A DNA stretch of 64,000 bases from Vibrio sp. YMD68 (lineage in GTDB: Bacteria; Pseudomonadota; Gammaproteobacteria; Enterobacterales; Vibrionaceae), in contig NZ_CP124614.1 in the NCBI RefSeq assembly GCF_029958905.1, forward strand, positions 2,480,001-2,544,000, written 5' to 3'. Made by a program: the position numbers and the translations under genes. Below the pieces are notes generated by a model. The model did no database searches, was not told the DNA's origin, and was given only the letters and a program-made list of their open reading frames with translations. Shown one piece after another: positions 50,034-59,374 of this stretch (position 1 is the stretch's first letter; the number at the start of each line of letters is the position of its first letter).

Positions 50034-50603
50034 ATGAGAAAACTGGTTCTAGCAGCTTCAGTGGCTTTACTCGCAGCATGTTCTGCTCCTCAGCAAGAAC
50101 AGATTAACTTTACGCCTAAAGCCGCACTAAGTAGCAGCGATTTTGTACAGGGGGCAACGTATACCTTAACAAGTAAAGATATTCGCTCTGCACAATATGT
50201 GGCACTGGTGGACAGTGGACGCTCTAATATTGAACCGATTCACGCTCGTCAAAATGTCCGTATCGCTCTAGAAAATGTGTTTGCTGAGCAGTTTGCATCA
50301 CAAGGTTTTCAGAACACCGTAAATAGCGAAAACCGTGTTGAAGTAGAAATTCAAGAAGCACTTGTGACGATTAAGCATTCTGTCATGGAAAACGAAATAG
50401 ACGGTAACGTCACCATTGAAGTCACGGCTGAAACACCCAAAGGAAAACTGGTCAAAACTTACAAAGGTAATGGCTCTCGCTCTGGTATGTTAAGTGCTTC
50501 AAATGAAGAAATTGAAGTGGTTCTTAATGACATCATGAACTTAGTATTAAAAGAAGTCGCTAATGATGCGGAGCTGAAAACCTACATGCAGGAGAGATTT
50601 TAA
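50034..50603 (+). CDS. yajG: YajG family lipoprotein
   Basis: The 189-residue protein has a lipoprotein signal (LLAAC, Cys16) and a mature domain with repeated beta strands and VEVEIQEALVTIKHSV, as in YajG. The function is unknown. Its TAA overlaps the ATG of the next gene (TAATG), and ampG follows, as in E. coli bolA-yajG-ampG. Confidence 0.85.
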   Translation: MRKLVLAASVALLAACSAPQQEQINFTPKAALSSSDFVQGATYTLTSKDIRSAQYVALVDSGRSNIEPIHARQNVRIALENVFAEQFASQGFQNTVNSENRVEVEIQEALVTIKHSVMENEIDGNVTIEVTAETPKGKLVKTYKGNGSRSGMLSASNEEIEVVLNDIMNLVLKEVANDAELKTYMQERF

Positions 50604-51148
50604 TGATTCGCGCTCTATTCGCTTCTCTTGTCATTTTTAGCTGTAGCGTATTTGCTGCACCAAAAGTGCTGATAGAAACCAACCTTGGTCCATTCACTGT
50701 TGAATTAAATCAAGAGCAAGCTCCGATCTCAGTCGACAACTTTTTGAAGTATGTTGAAGATGGCAGTTATGTCGGTACGATTTTCCATCGAGTGATTCCT
50801 GGTTTCATGGCACAAGGTGGTGGCTTTGATCAAAATATGGGTCGCCTTGATACCTATGCTCAAATTCGCAACGAAGCCGCAAACGGTCTTGAAAATAAAA
50901 CCGCGACTATTGCCATGGCGCGAACGTCTGATCCGCACTCTGCCACTCGACAGTTCTTCATTAACCTAACGGATAATCACTTCCTAAATATGAGTGCAAC
51001 ACAAGCTGGTTACGCTGTTTTTGGCAAAGTTACTCAAGGATTTGAAGTGGTCGAAACTATGGCCACTAAACCCACTAAAACAATGGGTCGCATGCAAGAT
51101 ATTCCCGTTGAGCCTATCGTAATAACTAACGTTACCCTTTTAAAATAA
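50603..51148 (+). CDS. Periplasmic cyclophilin-type peptidyl-prolyl isomerase
   Basis: The 181-residue protein has a signal peptide (cleavage after about residue 18, VFAAP) and a cyclophilin domain with the active-site IFHRVIPGFMAQGGGF, TATIAMART and SATRQFFINL. It is PpiA-like by being exported. It helps fold periplasmic proteins by proline isomerisation. It is translationally coupled to yajG. Confidence 0.92.
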   Translation: MIRALFASLVIFSCSVFAAPKVLIETNLGPFTVELNQEQAPISVDNFLKYVEDGSYVGTIFHRVIPGFMAQGGGFDQNMGRLDTYAQIRNEAANGLENKTATIAMARTSDPHSATRQFFINLTDNHFLNMSATQAGYAVFGKVTQGFEVVETMATKPTKTMGRMQDIPVEPIVITNVTLLK

Positions 51149-51154
51149 TCATAG

Positions 51155-51180
51155 AAGGCTCTAGTCATTAGAGCCTTTTC
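51155..51180 (+). terminator. Terminator between the cyclophilin gene and ampG
   Basis: A perfect 9-bp stem (AAGGCTCTA / TAGAGCCTT) with a 5-nt loop is followed by TTCT. The T-tract is short, so it may only attenuate. Confidence 0.7.
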
Positions 51181-51195
51181 TACAAGGATTTGTTT

Positions 51196-52551
51196 ATGCC
51201 ACTTGATAACCAGTCACTAACCTGGCAAGAAACCTTACGCAGTTATTTCGACAGACGACTCATGTGGGTATTCATGCTCGGTTGTTCAAGCGGCTTTCCG
51301 TGGGTTTTGATTGGCTCAAACATGTCAGGCTGGTTAAAAGACGCAGGTTTAACTCGTGCTGCTATTGGTTACTTCGGCAGTGTTTTCGCAGTCTACGCCA
51401 TTAACTTTCTTTGGGCTCCTTTAGTGGATCGCGTCAAACTGCCTGTTCTTCACGCTGTACTGGGGCAGCGGCGCAGTTGGATCTTTCTTTGTCAGTCGAT
51501 CGTTTTAGTGCTCACGCTTTTTATCGCAGGAGTCAACCCAGCCGATGATCTGATGTTCACTTCAATGCTCGCGTTAGGGATTGCAACGGCGTCAGCGACA
51601 CAAGACATTGCCATTGATGCGTTTCGTATCGATACCTTTCCAAAATCTGAATCCAATAAGCTGCCTCAGGCGTCTGCTATGGCGGTTATTGGCTGGTGGA
51701 CCGGCTACTCCTTGCCCGGCTATGTTGCTTTTATCAACGCAGATAGCATGGGATGGAATGGGGTTTATTACGGAATGGCGGGATTTGTCGCTGTATTAAT
51801 GCTGTTTACCTTGCTCGTGGGAGAGCCCAACACTCAACGAGAAGCTCTGCAGAAACAGGCGGAACAACGCCATAACGAGGTGGTTGGTTCAAAAGTGGCG
51901 GCTTGGTTTACGGTTACTGTCGTTGAACCATTTTTAGATTTCTTCAAGCGGAATGGCGTTCAAGTAGCGATTACTTTATTGCTGTTTGTGTTCCTCTTTA
52001 AGATTGGTGAAGCGTTCCTAGGACGAATGTCGATCACCTTCTATAAAGAAGTCGGATTTAGTAACGAGCAAATTGGTCATTACTCAAAACTGATCGGGTG
52101 GGGGGCGACCATTTTCTTTACCCTAGTTGGAAGTATGTTTAATGTGAAATTCGGCATTGTGCGTGGCTTGATGATTGGTGGTATTGCGATGGCGGCAAGT
52201 AACTTAATGTTTGCATGGATTGCCAAAGTTGGCCCGAATGAACATTTGTTCCTAGCGACCATTCTGGTGGATAACTTCACGACCGCTTTTTCAACGGTAG
52301 CATTTGTCTCTTTCTTGACCATTCTGACAGGTGAAGCTTTTTCAGCAACACAATACGCCCTACTGGCTTCACTCGGAAACTTTGGGCGAACCACGTTGGC
52401 TTCGTTTAGTGGCGAACTCGCTGACTTCCTCAATGACTGGTCCACCTTCTTTATCGTTACCGCGGTCATGGTAATTCCAAGCTTGATCATGCTTTATTCG
52501 CTTCGACATTACTTTAATCGGCTACTTGATAAAGCCAAAAACGAATCTTAA
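51196..52551 (+). CDS. ampG: Muropeptide permease AmpG
   Basis: AmpG imports anhydro-muropeptides for cell-wall recycling and can feed beta-lactamase induction. The 451-residue MFS-type protein has about 12-14 membrane segments and a GFPWVLIGSNMSGWLKDAGL start region typical of AmpG. I chose the ATG at 51196, with AAGGA eight bases upstream. A strong terminator follows. Its link with mltA, which releases its substrates, is functional rather than positional. Confidence 0.93.
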   Translation: MPLDNQSLTWQETLRSYFDRRLMWVFMLGCSSGFPWVLIGSNMSGWLKDAGLTRAAIGYFGSVFAVYAINFLWAPLVDRVKLPVLHAVLGQRRSWIFLCQSIVLVLTLFIAGVNPADDLMFTSMLALGIATASATQDIAIDAFRIDTFPKSESNKLPQASAMAVIGWWTGYSLPGYVAFINADSMGWNGVYYGMAGFVAVLMLFTLLVGEPNTQREALQKQAEQRHNEVVGSKVAAWFTVTVVEPFLDFFKRNGVQVAITLLLFVFLFKIGEAFLGRMSITFYKEVGFSNEQIGHYSKLIGWGATIFFTLVGSMFNVKFGIVRGLMIGGIAMAASNLMFAWIAKVGPNEHLFLATILVDNFTTAFSTVAFVSFLTILTGEAFSATQYALLASLGNFGRTTLASFSGELADFLNDWSTFFIVTAVMVIPSLIMLYSLRHYFNRLLDKAKNES

Positions 52552-52573
52552 TCATTGATAAAACCTATAACTA

Positions 52574-52600
52574 AGGGGGAGCGATTAAGCTCCCCCTCTT
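52574..52600 (+). terminator. Intrinsic terminator after ampG
   Basis: AGGGGGAGC and GCTCCCCCT form a perfect 9-bp GC-rich stem with a 6-nt loop, followed by CTT. Confidence 0.8.
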
Positions 52601-52956
52601 ATATGACAACCAAGATGTAACCTCAAAGATCAAAATCACATAAATGTTCCAACATCGTATTTACGAGCCCTACCTAACTAACGTTAACGAAATAAGTTGG
52701 TTAATCGATAAACAATTGCGACTTTTGATAACCCACCAAACAAGACACTGATCACACCATCAATGCAACAGAATGAAATAAGTATTAAGTTCATTTTCAC
52801 ACGTCATAATCGTGATGAAGGTCACAATAAATTTGCAATGCAATCGTTTGTCTCTCTTTTATTTTTGAATTAAGTCGTTATTATGCGCTGCATTCGGATG
52901 TGCTTAACACTAAAATAAGCACCATGTGACATATCAATAAATAGAGAGTACTTTTC
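52601..52956. other. ompK upstream region
   Basis: About 355 bp without a gene. It contains a CRP-type site (listed separately) and TATTAT at 52879-52884, a plausible -10, giving a start near 52891 and a 65-nt leader. Nothing else is supported. Confidence 0.5.
52811..52826 (+). promoter_or_regulatory. CRP-type site upstream of ompK
   Basis: CGTGATGAAGGTCACA matches CRP half-sites GTGA-N6-TCAC. Its centre lies about 72 bp before the predicted start, a class I activation distance. CRP control would fit a nucleoside porin. Confidence 0.65.
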
Positions 52957-53766
52957 ATGCGCAAATCACTTTTAGCTCTTAGCTTGTTAGCAGCAACTTC
53001 AGCGCCAGTTTTAGCAGCAGACTACACTGACGGCGATACACATAAAAACGATTACAAGTGGATGCAATTCAACCTTATGGGTGCATTCGACGAGCTTCCA
53101 GGTGAGTCTTCTCATGACTACCTAGAGATGGAATTTGGTGGTCGCTCTGGAATTTTCGATCTATACGGTTACGTTGATATCTTTAACCTAACAACCGACA
53201 GCAACAGCGACAAAGCTGGCGCAGCTAAATCATTCATGAAATTTGCCCCTCGTATGTCTCTAGATGGATTGACAGGTAAAGACCTTTCATTCGGTCCTGT
53301 AGAAGAGCTTTATGTAGCGTCTGTTTTTGAGTGGTCTGGTGATGCTGAAAGTGCTTTCGGCGTAAACAACTCTAAAGTTGGTCTGGGTTCAGACGTAATG
53401 GTTCCTTGGTTAGGTAAAATTGGCCTAAACCTTTACGGTTACTACGACAACAACGAAAAAGATTGGAACGGTTACCAGATCTCTACTAACTGGTTTAAAC
53501 CTTTCTACTTCTTCGAGAACGGTTCTTTCATCTCTTACCAAGGCTACATCGACTACCAATTCGGTATGGAAGATGGCGCTGGTAACAAGTTTGGTTCAAC
53601 AGCAAGCCACGGCGGTGCAATGTTCAATGGCATCTACTGGCACTCAGACCGTTACGCTCTAGGTTACGGCCTTAAAGCGTACAACGATATCTACGGTATC
53701 GAAGATTCTGCTGGTCTAAAATCTTCAGGCTTTAGCCACTACATTGCTGCAACTTACAAATTCTAA
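52957..53766 (+). CDS. ompK: Outer membrane protein OmpK
   Basis: OmpK is a Tsx-like 12-strand nucleoside channel of vibrios and the receptor of phage KVP40. The 269-residue protein has a 20-residue signal peptide ending VLA, a mature start ADYTDGDTHKNDYKWMQFN, alternating aromatic strands and a terminal Phe (AATYKF). It is a single-gene unit with a strong terminator. Confidence 0.95.
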   Translation: MRKSLLALSLLAATSAPVLAADYTDGDTHKNDYKWMQFNLMGAFDELPGESSHDYLEMEFGGRSGIFDLYGYVDIFNLTTDSNSDKAGAAKSFMKFAPRMSLDGLTGKDLSFGPVEELYVASVFEWSGDAESAFGVNNSKVGLGSDVMVPWLGKIGLNLYGYYDNNEKDWNGYQISTNWFKPFYFFENGSFISYQGYIDYQFGMEDGAGNKFGSTASHGGAMFNGIYWHSDRYALGYGLKAYNDIYGIEDSAGLKSSGFSHYIAATYKF

Positions 53767-53784
53767 GTTTGTATAGTTAGTACT

Positions 53785-53812
53785 AAAATGGCGCTCTTGA
53801 GCGCCATTTTTT
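53785..53812 (+). terminator. Intrinsic terminator after ompK
   Basis: AAAATGGCGCTC and GAGCGCCATTTT form a perfect 12-bp stem with a TT loop and a six-T tail. Confidence 0.92.
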
Positions 53813-53891
53813 GTGCCTGCTATTTTATTTCTGTTGATTTCCTACTCTAGCCTATTATCCTTGCTTCACACTTTGTAATAGAGATTTTAAC

Positions 53892-54785
53892 GTGAATATT
53901 GTGGTACTTGGCCCCGGCGCAATTGGCGCTCTGTGGGCTTCTCATCTTAATAAGTCTGGGCATAACGTATCGCTCTGGAGCAGACGCTCGTGCCCTAATA
54001 TGTCTATTCAACTTGATGACAACCACAGTCAAACGTATCTCAATCAACACAGCCATGCACTTAACAATGCGGATTTATTGCTGGTCACAGTCAAGTCATG
54101 GCAAGTGCAAGAGGCACTCGAACCGCTTCTAGGATCCATTCATCGTGATTGTATTATTTTATTTATGCACAATGGCATGGGCGCGGTCGATCCTCTTAGA
54201 GCTCAACTGGACGCCCACCCCGTTCTTCTAGCAACAACGACGCACGGTGCACTTAAACTAAGTGACACGAAAGTCAGTCACACCGGTCAAGGGGCAACAC
54301 AAATTGGCCCTTACAACCATCGAGGGCAACAATGCCAATTTATGACTGACGTGCTCAACCATTCTCTGCCCAACGTAACTTGGAATGACAATATAACCGC
54401 AGCCTTGTGGCAGAAATTAGCGATTAACTGTGCCATCAACCCCCTGACCGCCATAGAGCAGTGTAAAAATGGACAATTAGCTGGCGAACACCACCAACAA
54501 AGACTCAACGCCATAATAGAAGAAGTCGCGCAGGTCATTCAGGCTGAGGGCATTAGCCTTTACAGCGAGACATTGAGCTCAACCGTAACAACGGTCATTC
54601 AAGCCACCGCAGACAATTATTCTTCGATGAGGCAAGATGTTTTCTACCAAAGAAAAACCGAGATAGACTTTATTACTGGCTACTTAATCGATAAAGCGGC
54701 ACAACACCGCATCACGACACCAGAGAATGATAAACTCTACAAGGCCATCAAACACATAGAATTAAGTTGGACAAATCATGACTAA
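53892..54785 (+). CDS. panE: 2-dehydropantoate 2-reductase
   Basis: PanE reduces ketopantoate with NADPH in pantothenate synthesis. The 297-residue protein has the N-terminal GPGAIGALWASHL nucleotide loop, TVKSWQV, and the catalytic Lys in ALWQKLAINCAINPLTA. Its end overlaps yajL by 8 bp, as part of panE-yajL-csdA. Confidence 0.94.
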   Translation: MNIVVLGPGAIGALWASHLNKSGHNVSLWSRRSCPNMSIQLDDNHSQTYLNQHSHALNNADLLLVTVKSWQVQEALEPLLGSIHRDCIILFMHNGMGAVDPLRAQLDAHPVLLATTTHGALKLSDTKVSHTGQGATQIGPYNHRGQQCQFMTDVLNHSLPNVTWNDNITAALWQKLAINCAINPLTAIEQCKNGQLAGEHHQQRLNAIIEEVAQVIQAEGISLYSETLSSTVTTVIQATADNYSSMRQDVFYQRKTEIDFITGYLIDKAAQHRITTPENDKLYKAIKHIELSWTNHD

Positions 54786-55383
54786 AAAAATACTTGTTCC
54801 TATCGCACCAGGTACTGAAGAAATGGAAGCGGTCACTATCATTGATATTATGGTACGCGCAGGTTACGAGGTTACGGTTGCGAGTGCAGACTTTGATGGC
54901 CAGCTAACCATGAAGGCTTCAAGAGGGGTTACCTTGACCGCAGATTGTCGCTTGGTGGATATTGCCGATGATGAATTTGATGCAGTCATTCTTTCAGGTG
55001 GCGTATCTGGCGCAGAGGTTTTTCGAGACAGTCCAATCTTAATGGAAATTGTTAAGCAACATAAATACGATGGTAAGTTAGTCGCGGCTATTTGCGCAGC
55101 ACCCGCTCTGGTTTTACAACATCACGATCTATACCCAGCAGCACTGATGACCTGCCACCCTAGCTTTCAAGATTATATTGAAGAGCCGTACTGGCGACAA
55201 AAGCGAGTCACTATCGATGTCACCCATAACTTGATCACCAGTCAGGGCCCGGGAACGGCACTCGAGTTTGCGATTGAAATCATCATTCACTTGTCTGGTA
55301 AGCCCCATGCTTGGAGCGTCGCAGAACCGATGGTGACACTGCCTACCCTGCATTACTTTAAAATGGGTAATGAACATGCTTGA
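54778..55383 (+). CDS. yajL: DJ-1 family protein YajL
   Basis: YajL belongs to the DJ-1/PfpI family of oxidative-stress proteins; chaperone and deglycase roles have been proposed. The 201-residue protein has the reactive Cys106 in AAICAAPALVL and Glu16 nearby, both conserved. The panE-yajL order is shared with E. coli. Its end overlaps csdA by 14 bp. Confidence 0.93.
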   Translation: MTKKILVPIAPGTEEMEAVTIIDIMVRAGYEVTVASADFDGQLTMKASRGVTLTADCRLVDIADDEFDAVILSGGVSGAEVFRDSPILMEIVKQHKYDGKLVAAICAAPALVLQHHDLYPAALMTCHPSFQDYIEEPYWRQKRVTIDVTHNLITSQGPGTALEFAIEIIIHLSGKPHAWSVAEPMVTLPTLHYFKMGNEHA

Positions 55384-56587
55384 TGTAGCGTCAATTAGAC
55401 AGCAATTCCCTGCACTCAATCAAAAGGTCAATGGTGAGCCACTGGTCTATCTCGACAGCGCAGCAACCACACAAAAACCTCAAACCGTGATCGATGCCAT
55501 CAGTGACTATTACTGTGCTCAAAATGCGAATGTTCACCGAGGAAGTCATAGCTTAACCGCCAACGCCACCAATCAATTTGAACACGCACGTGAAATCGTG
55601 GCTGAGTTCATGGGGGCTCAAAGCACTAAAGAGATCATCTGGACTCGAGGTGCTACCGAAGCGATCAATTTGATTGCACAAACTTACGCTCGTAATACGT
55701 TGCAATCGGGTGATGAAATCCTCATCGGTGAAATGGAACATCACGCAAATATCGTCCCTTGGCAGATCGTCGCCGAACAAACAGGCGCTAATATCGTCAA
55801 AATACCAATGACGCCCGACTGCCGATTGGATTATGAAGCGTTTGAGGAACGATTGTCCTGCCGAACTAAGATTGTCGCTCTGGCTCATATCACCAATGTC
55901 ACCGGCACAAGGCAACCTATTGAAAAAGTCATAGAGAAATCACACCAGATTGGTGCCGTTGTCGTGGTTGATGGTGCACAAGGCATTGTCCATGAACGAA
56001 TCGATGTCGCAGCGCTTAACGCCGACTTCTATGTTTTCTCGGGGCACAAACTTTATGCGCCTGCTGGTATCGGTGTTCTGTATGGAAAGCTTGAACTGCT
56101 CGATGTCATGCCGCCCTGGCATGGTGGTGGAAAAATGGTCGAAAGCGTTTCTTTTGAGAAAACAACCTTTTCCGGATTACCAGGGAAGTTTGAAGCAGGA
56201 ACCCCTAATGTCGCTGGCGCCATTGCTTTGGCTAAAGCCATCGAATGGTACCAAGGTTTTGATGCAAAGAAAGTCGACGCTCACATCCACGAACTGCAAA
56301 AACAAACCTATCTGGCTTTGCTTGCTTTTGAAGATATTGACATTCATGGCTATCAAAATGGGGCAAGCGTCATTAGTTTTGGTATTGCGGGGGTTCACCA
56401 TCAAGATATCGCCACGTTACTCGACCAACAAGGTATCGCCGTTCGAGCCGGGCACCACTGCGCTCACCCTTTGATGGATGCTCTTGGAATTAAGGGAAGT
56501 GTCCGAATTTCGTTTGGTATCTATAATGACGATAATGACGTAAAACGCTTAATTTCTGCGATCGAGAAAGCCATCGATATGCTGTAG
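55370..56587 (+). CDS. csdA: Cysteine desulfurase (CsdA/SufS type)
   Basis: The enzyme takes sulfur from cysteine as a persulfide. The 405-residue PLP protein has the PLP-Lys227 in VFSGHKLYAP and the catalytic Cys364 in AGHHCAHPLMD, the group II layout. It is called CsdA because csdE and tcdA lie just beyond it on the other strand; no sufBCD is in the window. Two in-frame ATGs at 55370 and 55376 are possible starts. Confidence 0.92.
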   Translation: MNMLDVASIRQQFPALNQKVNGEPLVYLDSAATTQKPQTVIDAISDYYCAQNANVHRGSHSLTANATNQFEHAREIVAEFMGAQSTKEIIWTRGATEAINLIAQTYARNTLQSGDEILIGEMEHHANIVPWQIVAEQTGANIVKIPMTPDCRLDYEAFEERLSCRTKIVALAHITNVTGTRQPIEKVIEKSHQIGAVVVVDGAQGIVHERIDVAALNADFYVFSGHKLYAPAGIGVLYGKLELLDVMPPWHGGGKMVESVSFEKTTFSGLPGKFEAGTPNVAGAIALAKAIEWYQGFDAKKVDAHIHELQKQTYLALLAFEDIDIHGYQNGASVISFGIAGVHHQDIATLLDQQGIAVRAGHHCAHPLMDALGIKGSVRISFGIYNDDNDVKRLISAIEKAIDML

Positions 56588-56605
56588 TTCAAGGCGAATT
56601 TTGTA

Positions 56606-56660
56606 GTCCAAACCCAATTCTATTCTTCAAACCCAGTTCTATAGTCCAGACCGAATGAAA
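56606..56660. repeat. Degenerate direct repeats after csdA
   Basis: Three imperfect copies of about 19 bp (TAGTCCAAACCCAATTCTAT, then TCTTCAAACCCAGTTCTAT, then a partial AGTCCAGACCGAAT) lie directly after the csdA stop. They look like slippage products. No function is evident. Confidence 0.65.
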
Positions 56661-56670
56661 CCCTAAATGA

Positions 56671-56697
56671 AAAAGGTTCGCTAACGCGAACCTTTTC
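56671..56697. terminator. Bidirectional terminator between csdA and csdE
   Basis: AAAAGGTTCGC and GCGAACCTTTT form a perfect 11-bp stem with loop TAAC. It lies between converging genes. Confidence 0.88.
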
Positions 56698-56733
56698 TAT
56701 ATCAATCTTTTTAAGCACAATCTTTGAAGCCAA

Positions 56734-57165
56734 TCACTTGAGCAATTTTATCTGCTCTACTATCGCTTTTAGGCCATTGCCACGCGAAGCACTCAAGTGA
56801 GAAATTAACCCTAACGATTCAAAATAGCCGTCGACGTCAAATTGCTGAATTTGCTCTGAAGTTTTACCATCAAAAGCGGCTAGAACTAATGCTATCAAAC
56901 CACGAACAATACGTGCATCTGAATCTGCATGAAAAGACCAAACACCGGCAACAGAGTGACTCACTAACCAAACTTGGCTTTCACAGCCAGAAACCATGAC
57001 CTGCTCAGTTTTAAACTCTTCCGCCATTTGGGGGAGTTTTTTTCCCCATTGAATCACTTGGCGGTATTTGTCTTCCCAACCTTTAAATGATTGCATGGTA
57101 GAAACGATATCGTCCGTCGTGATATCGCGGCCAAATGGTGTGATCGGAAAGTCTGTCATACTCAA
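56734..57165 (-). CDS. csdE: Sulfur acceptor protein CsdE (SufE family)
   Basis: CsdE accepts persulfide sulfur from CsdA and passes it on, including to the TcdA path. The 143-residue protein has the SufE core with the acceptor Cys in VMVSGCESQVWLV (near residue 60) and WSFHADSDARIVRGLIAL. It lies directly after tcdA on the minus strand and faces csdA. Confidence 0.92.
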   Translation of the reverse strand: MSMTDFPITPFGRDITTDDIVSTMQSFKGWEDKYRQVIQWGKKLPQMAEEFKTEQVMVSGCESQVWLVSHSVAGVWSFHADSDARIVRGLIALVLAAFDGKTSEQIQQFDVDGYFESLGLISHLSASRGNGLKAIVEQIKLLK

Positions 57166-57191
57166 CTCATCTCATTAGGTAATGGCGAACG

Positions 57192-57225
57192 TTACTTACT
57201 GTGCTTAGTTACTTACTGTGCTTAG
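57192..57225. repeat. 17-bp tandem duplication at the tcdA 3' end
   Basis: TTACTTACTGTGCTTAG occurs twice in a row (57192-57208 and 57209-57225). The second copy contains the last codons and stop of tcdA; the first is an untranslated duplicate. Confidence 0.9.
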
Positions 57226-58033
57226 CGATGATCTTCTCAACAATTTTCGAGACGGCAACAAAACCAAACGTCGCCGTTACCACGGTCGCTGCGCCGAAAC
57301 CGGTCGCACAGTCCATACGTTTTGGCCCTTCCGCTGTCGATTTAGCGGCACAGACTGAACCGTCCGCTTGCGGGTACTTCAATTGTTCCGTGGAAAAGAC
57401 ACACTCAATACCAAACTTACGTTGAGGATTCTTAGGAAAGTTATGCAAACGTCGCAGGGTGTCTTTTAATTTCTTCGCCAACGGATCTTGAATGGTTTTC
57501 GTGAGATCCGCAACTTTGATTTGAGTGGGATCCATTTGACCACCCGCACCACCTATCGTAATCACTTTAATTTTATTACTTCGGCAATACGACAATAAAG
57601 ACGCCTTCGCTTTTAAACTGTCAATGGCATCCAGGACATAATCGTAGTCTTTCGTTAAGTATTCATGCTGGTTGTCAGGGCCAATAAAATCGTCAATAAG
57701 ATTAACCTTACATTCAGGATTAATCAGTTTGATTCGTTCTGCCATGACTTCAATCTTGCTTTGTCCCACGGTGCCATTTAACGCATGTATTTGACGATTG
57801 ATATTGGTTACGCAAACATCATCCATATCAATGAGGGTTAACTCTCCAATCCCTGTACGAACAAGCGCTTCCACGGCCCATGAACCCACACCACCAATGC
57901 CAATGACACACACATGAGAAGCACGAAGAATCTCAACCTCACTATGACCGTACAAGCGGCGAGTCCCGCCAAAACGCTGATCGTAATTTTCAGAAGCTGG
58001 TGTGTTGAGTTCACGCATATCAAACATCCACAT
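57209..58033 (-). CDS. tcdA: tRNA threonylcarbamoyladenosine dehydratase TcdA
   Basis: TcdA (CsdL) cyclises t6A to ct6A on tRNA with ATP, a step helped by CsdA and CsdE. The 274-residue E1-like protein has the ATP-binding VCVIGIGGVGSWAVEALVRTG, NINRQIHA and a Lys/Arg-rich middle. ATG codons at 58033, 58027 and 58018 are all possible starts; the shortest gives MRELNTP. Its neighbours csdE and csdA match the sulfur-relay role. Confidence 0.92.
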   Translation of the reverse strand: MWMFDMRELNTPASENYDQRFGGTRRLYGHSEVEILRASHVCVIGIGGVGSWAVEALVRTGIGELTLIDMDDVCVTNINRQIHALNGTVGQSKIEVMAERIKLINPECKVNLIDDFIGPDNQHEYLTKDYDYVLDAIDSLKAKASLLSYCRSNKIKVITIGGAGGQMDPTQIKVADLTKTIQDPLAKKLKDTLRRLHNFPKNPQRKFGIECVFSTEQLKYPQADGSVCAAKSTAEGPKRMDCATGFGAATVVTATFGFVAVSKIVEKIIAKHSK

Positions 58034-58044
58034 TAACGAGGTGA

Positions 58045-58076
58045 CAAAAAGAAAGAGTGCGATTTATACGCACTCT
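58045..58076 (-). terminator. Terminator after mltA
   Basis: AGAGTGCG and CGCACTCT form a perfect 8-bp stem with a 7-nt loop, followed on the minus strand by TTCTTTTTG. Confidence 0.78.
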
Positions 58077-58110
58077 ATTTTAAAATGTCTAGCGGTTTTC
58101 GACAGTGTCG

Positions 58111-59214
58111 CTATTCAATTTTTTCTGGTGGCATCGCCCAAGGAGCTTGTGTTGCCGTGCCTTCTAAGCCCAATTTCCAAACGCGACCAAAGTGCTTGTA
58201 ATGCCCAGCTTCCGTCCCTGCGCGAGGGCCCATGCCGTGATACAGATCAAGATGATTTTCTTTTACCGCTCCACCAGTATCAAGCACTAACAGAAGTCTT
58301 AGCTGGTGCGCACCGCTCCAGGTACCATCGGCATTGAGCAAAGGGACCTCAGCTAGAATCGGCGTTCCCATAGGAAGAATAGAACGATCCCCCGCGACAG
58401 AGGCCATGGCTTGCAAAGGAATACCGGCCGACCCCGTTACAGGGGCTGCGTCTCTTGGCTCAAAAAACACGAACGATGGGTTTTGCTCCAGTAATTCTTG
58501 AACACGTTGGTCGTCATTGGCAAATACCCAATCTTTAATCGCTTTTAACGACATTTTTTCGCGCGGAACTTCGCCTTGCTCGATTAAAATCCGACCAATA
58601 CTGACATAAGCACGATTGTTTTTTCCAGCATAAGCAAAGTACTCCAGCGTATCGTCATCCTCAAAATGCACAAAGCCACTGCCTTGAACTTCCATAATAA
58701 ATGGATCGATACGATTTGATGCATAACCCAGCTCAAGCCCTAGCCCTTCAAGTGCTCCATTATATATTTGTGCTCGTGTTGGGCACTCACTCTCACACTC
58801 TGGTAACGCGTAAACCGGATACTTGAACCGGTCATCGGCTTCATGCCTTAACTCCATAACCGGTGAAAAGTACCCTGTAAATAAGACATTGCCTTTATCA
58901 TCACCGCCACCGAGTTGAGCCAACTCAACACCAAAACTGGCTAATTCGGTAGGGTCGCCACTTTGTAAGGCCCATTCGTTGAGTTTTTCATAGAGAGGTT
59001 CATAGGTCTGTGCCATTGAGGGTGAATTATCGATCACCGCTTGCGCCTGCTTGGCAAATTTTGTGAAATCACGTGGCGTATTGGATTCAATAAAGTCCAC
59101 TTGGTTTAATGTGGAAGAAAATTCGGTACCAGAATACTGCTGAGCAAGATCGGTGTTTTGCACACAGCCAAAAAGTAGTGTCATGGCTGTTAAAGGGAGC
59201 ATTTTTTTGAACAC
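58111..59214 (-). CDS. mltA: Membrane-bound lytic murein transglycosylase A
   Basis: MltA cleaves peptidoglycan into 1,6-anhydro-muropeptides, which AmpG imports. The 367-residue lipoprotein (lipobox LLFGC, Cys17) has the MltA domain with LFTGYFSPVMEL and the 3D domain with LVLDTGGAVKENHLDLY and GRVWKL near the C-terminus; the Asp of LDTGG is the catalytic candidate. Confidence 0.95.
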   Translation of the reverse strand: MFKKMLPLTAMTLLFGCVQNTDLAQQYSGTEFSSTLNQVDFIESNTPRDFTKFAKQAQAVIDNSPSMAQTYEPLYEKLNEWALQSGDPTELASFGVELAQLGGGDDKGNVLFTGYFSPVMELRHEADDRFKYPVYALPECESECPTRAQIYNGALEGLGLELGYASNRIDPFIMEVQGSGFVHFEDDDTLEYFAYAGKNNRAYVSIGRILIEQGEVPREKMSLKAIKDWVFANDDQRVQELLEQNPSFVFFEPRDAAPVTGSAGIPLQAMASVAGDRSILPMGTPILAEVPLLNADGTWSGAHQLRLLLVLDTGGAVKENHLDLYHGMGPRAGTEAGHYKHFGRVWKLGLEGTATQAPWAMPPEKIE

Positions 59215-59374
59215 AGGGATAATTCCTTAATTTCAGTATCAAGAGAATGACAAACTCTTAATAAGAACTCAATTACCTAATCGTAATAGAAAATAAATAC
59301 TGACTAAGATCGCAATGATTCTCGTCAGTAGCGCATTTAAGAATGAGATTAACGTCAATTTTCAGCTTGGGCTA

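Noticed and set aside
52080..52490. 136-residue minus-strand ORF
   Set aside because: It is antisense to ampG; the composition is that of a mirrored membrane protein frame.
55950..56474. 174-residue plus-strand ORF in another frame
   Set aside because: It is an out-of-frame reading of csdA, whose PLP-Lys and catalytic Cys are intact in the real frame.
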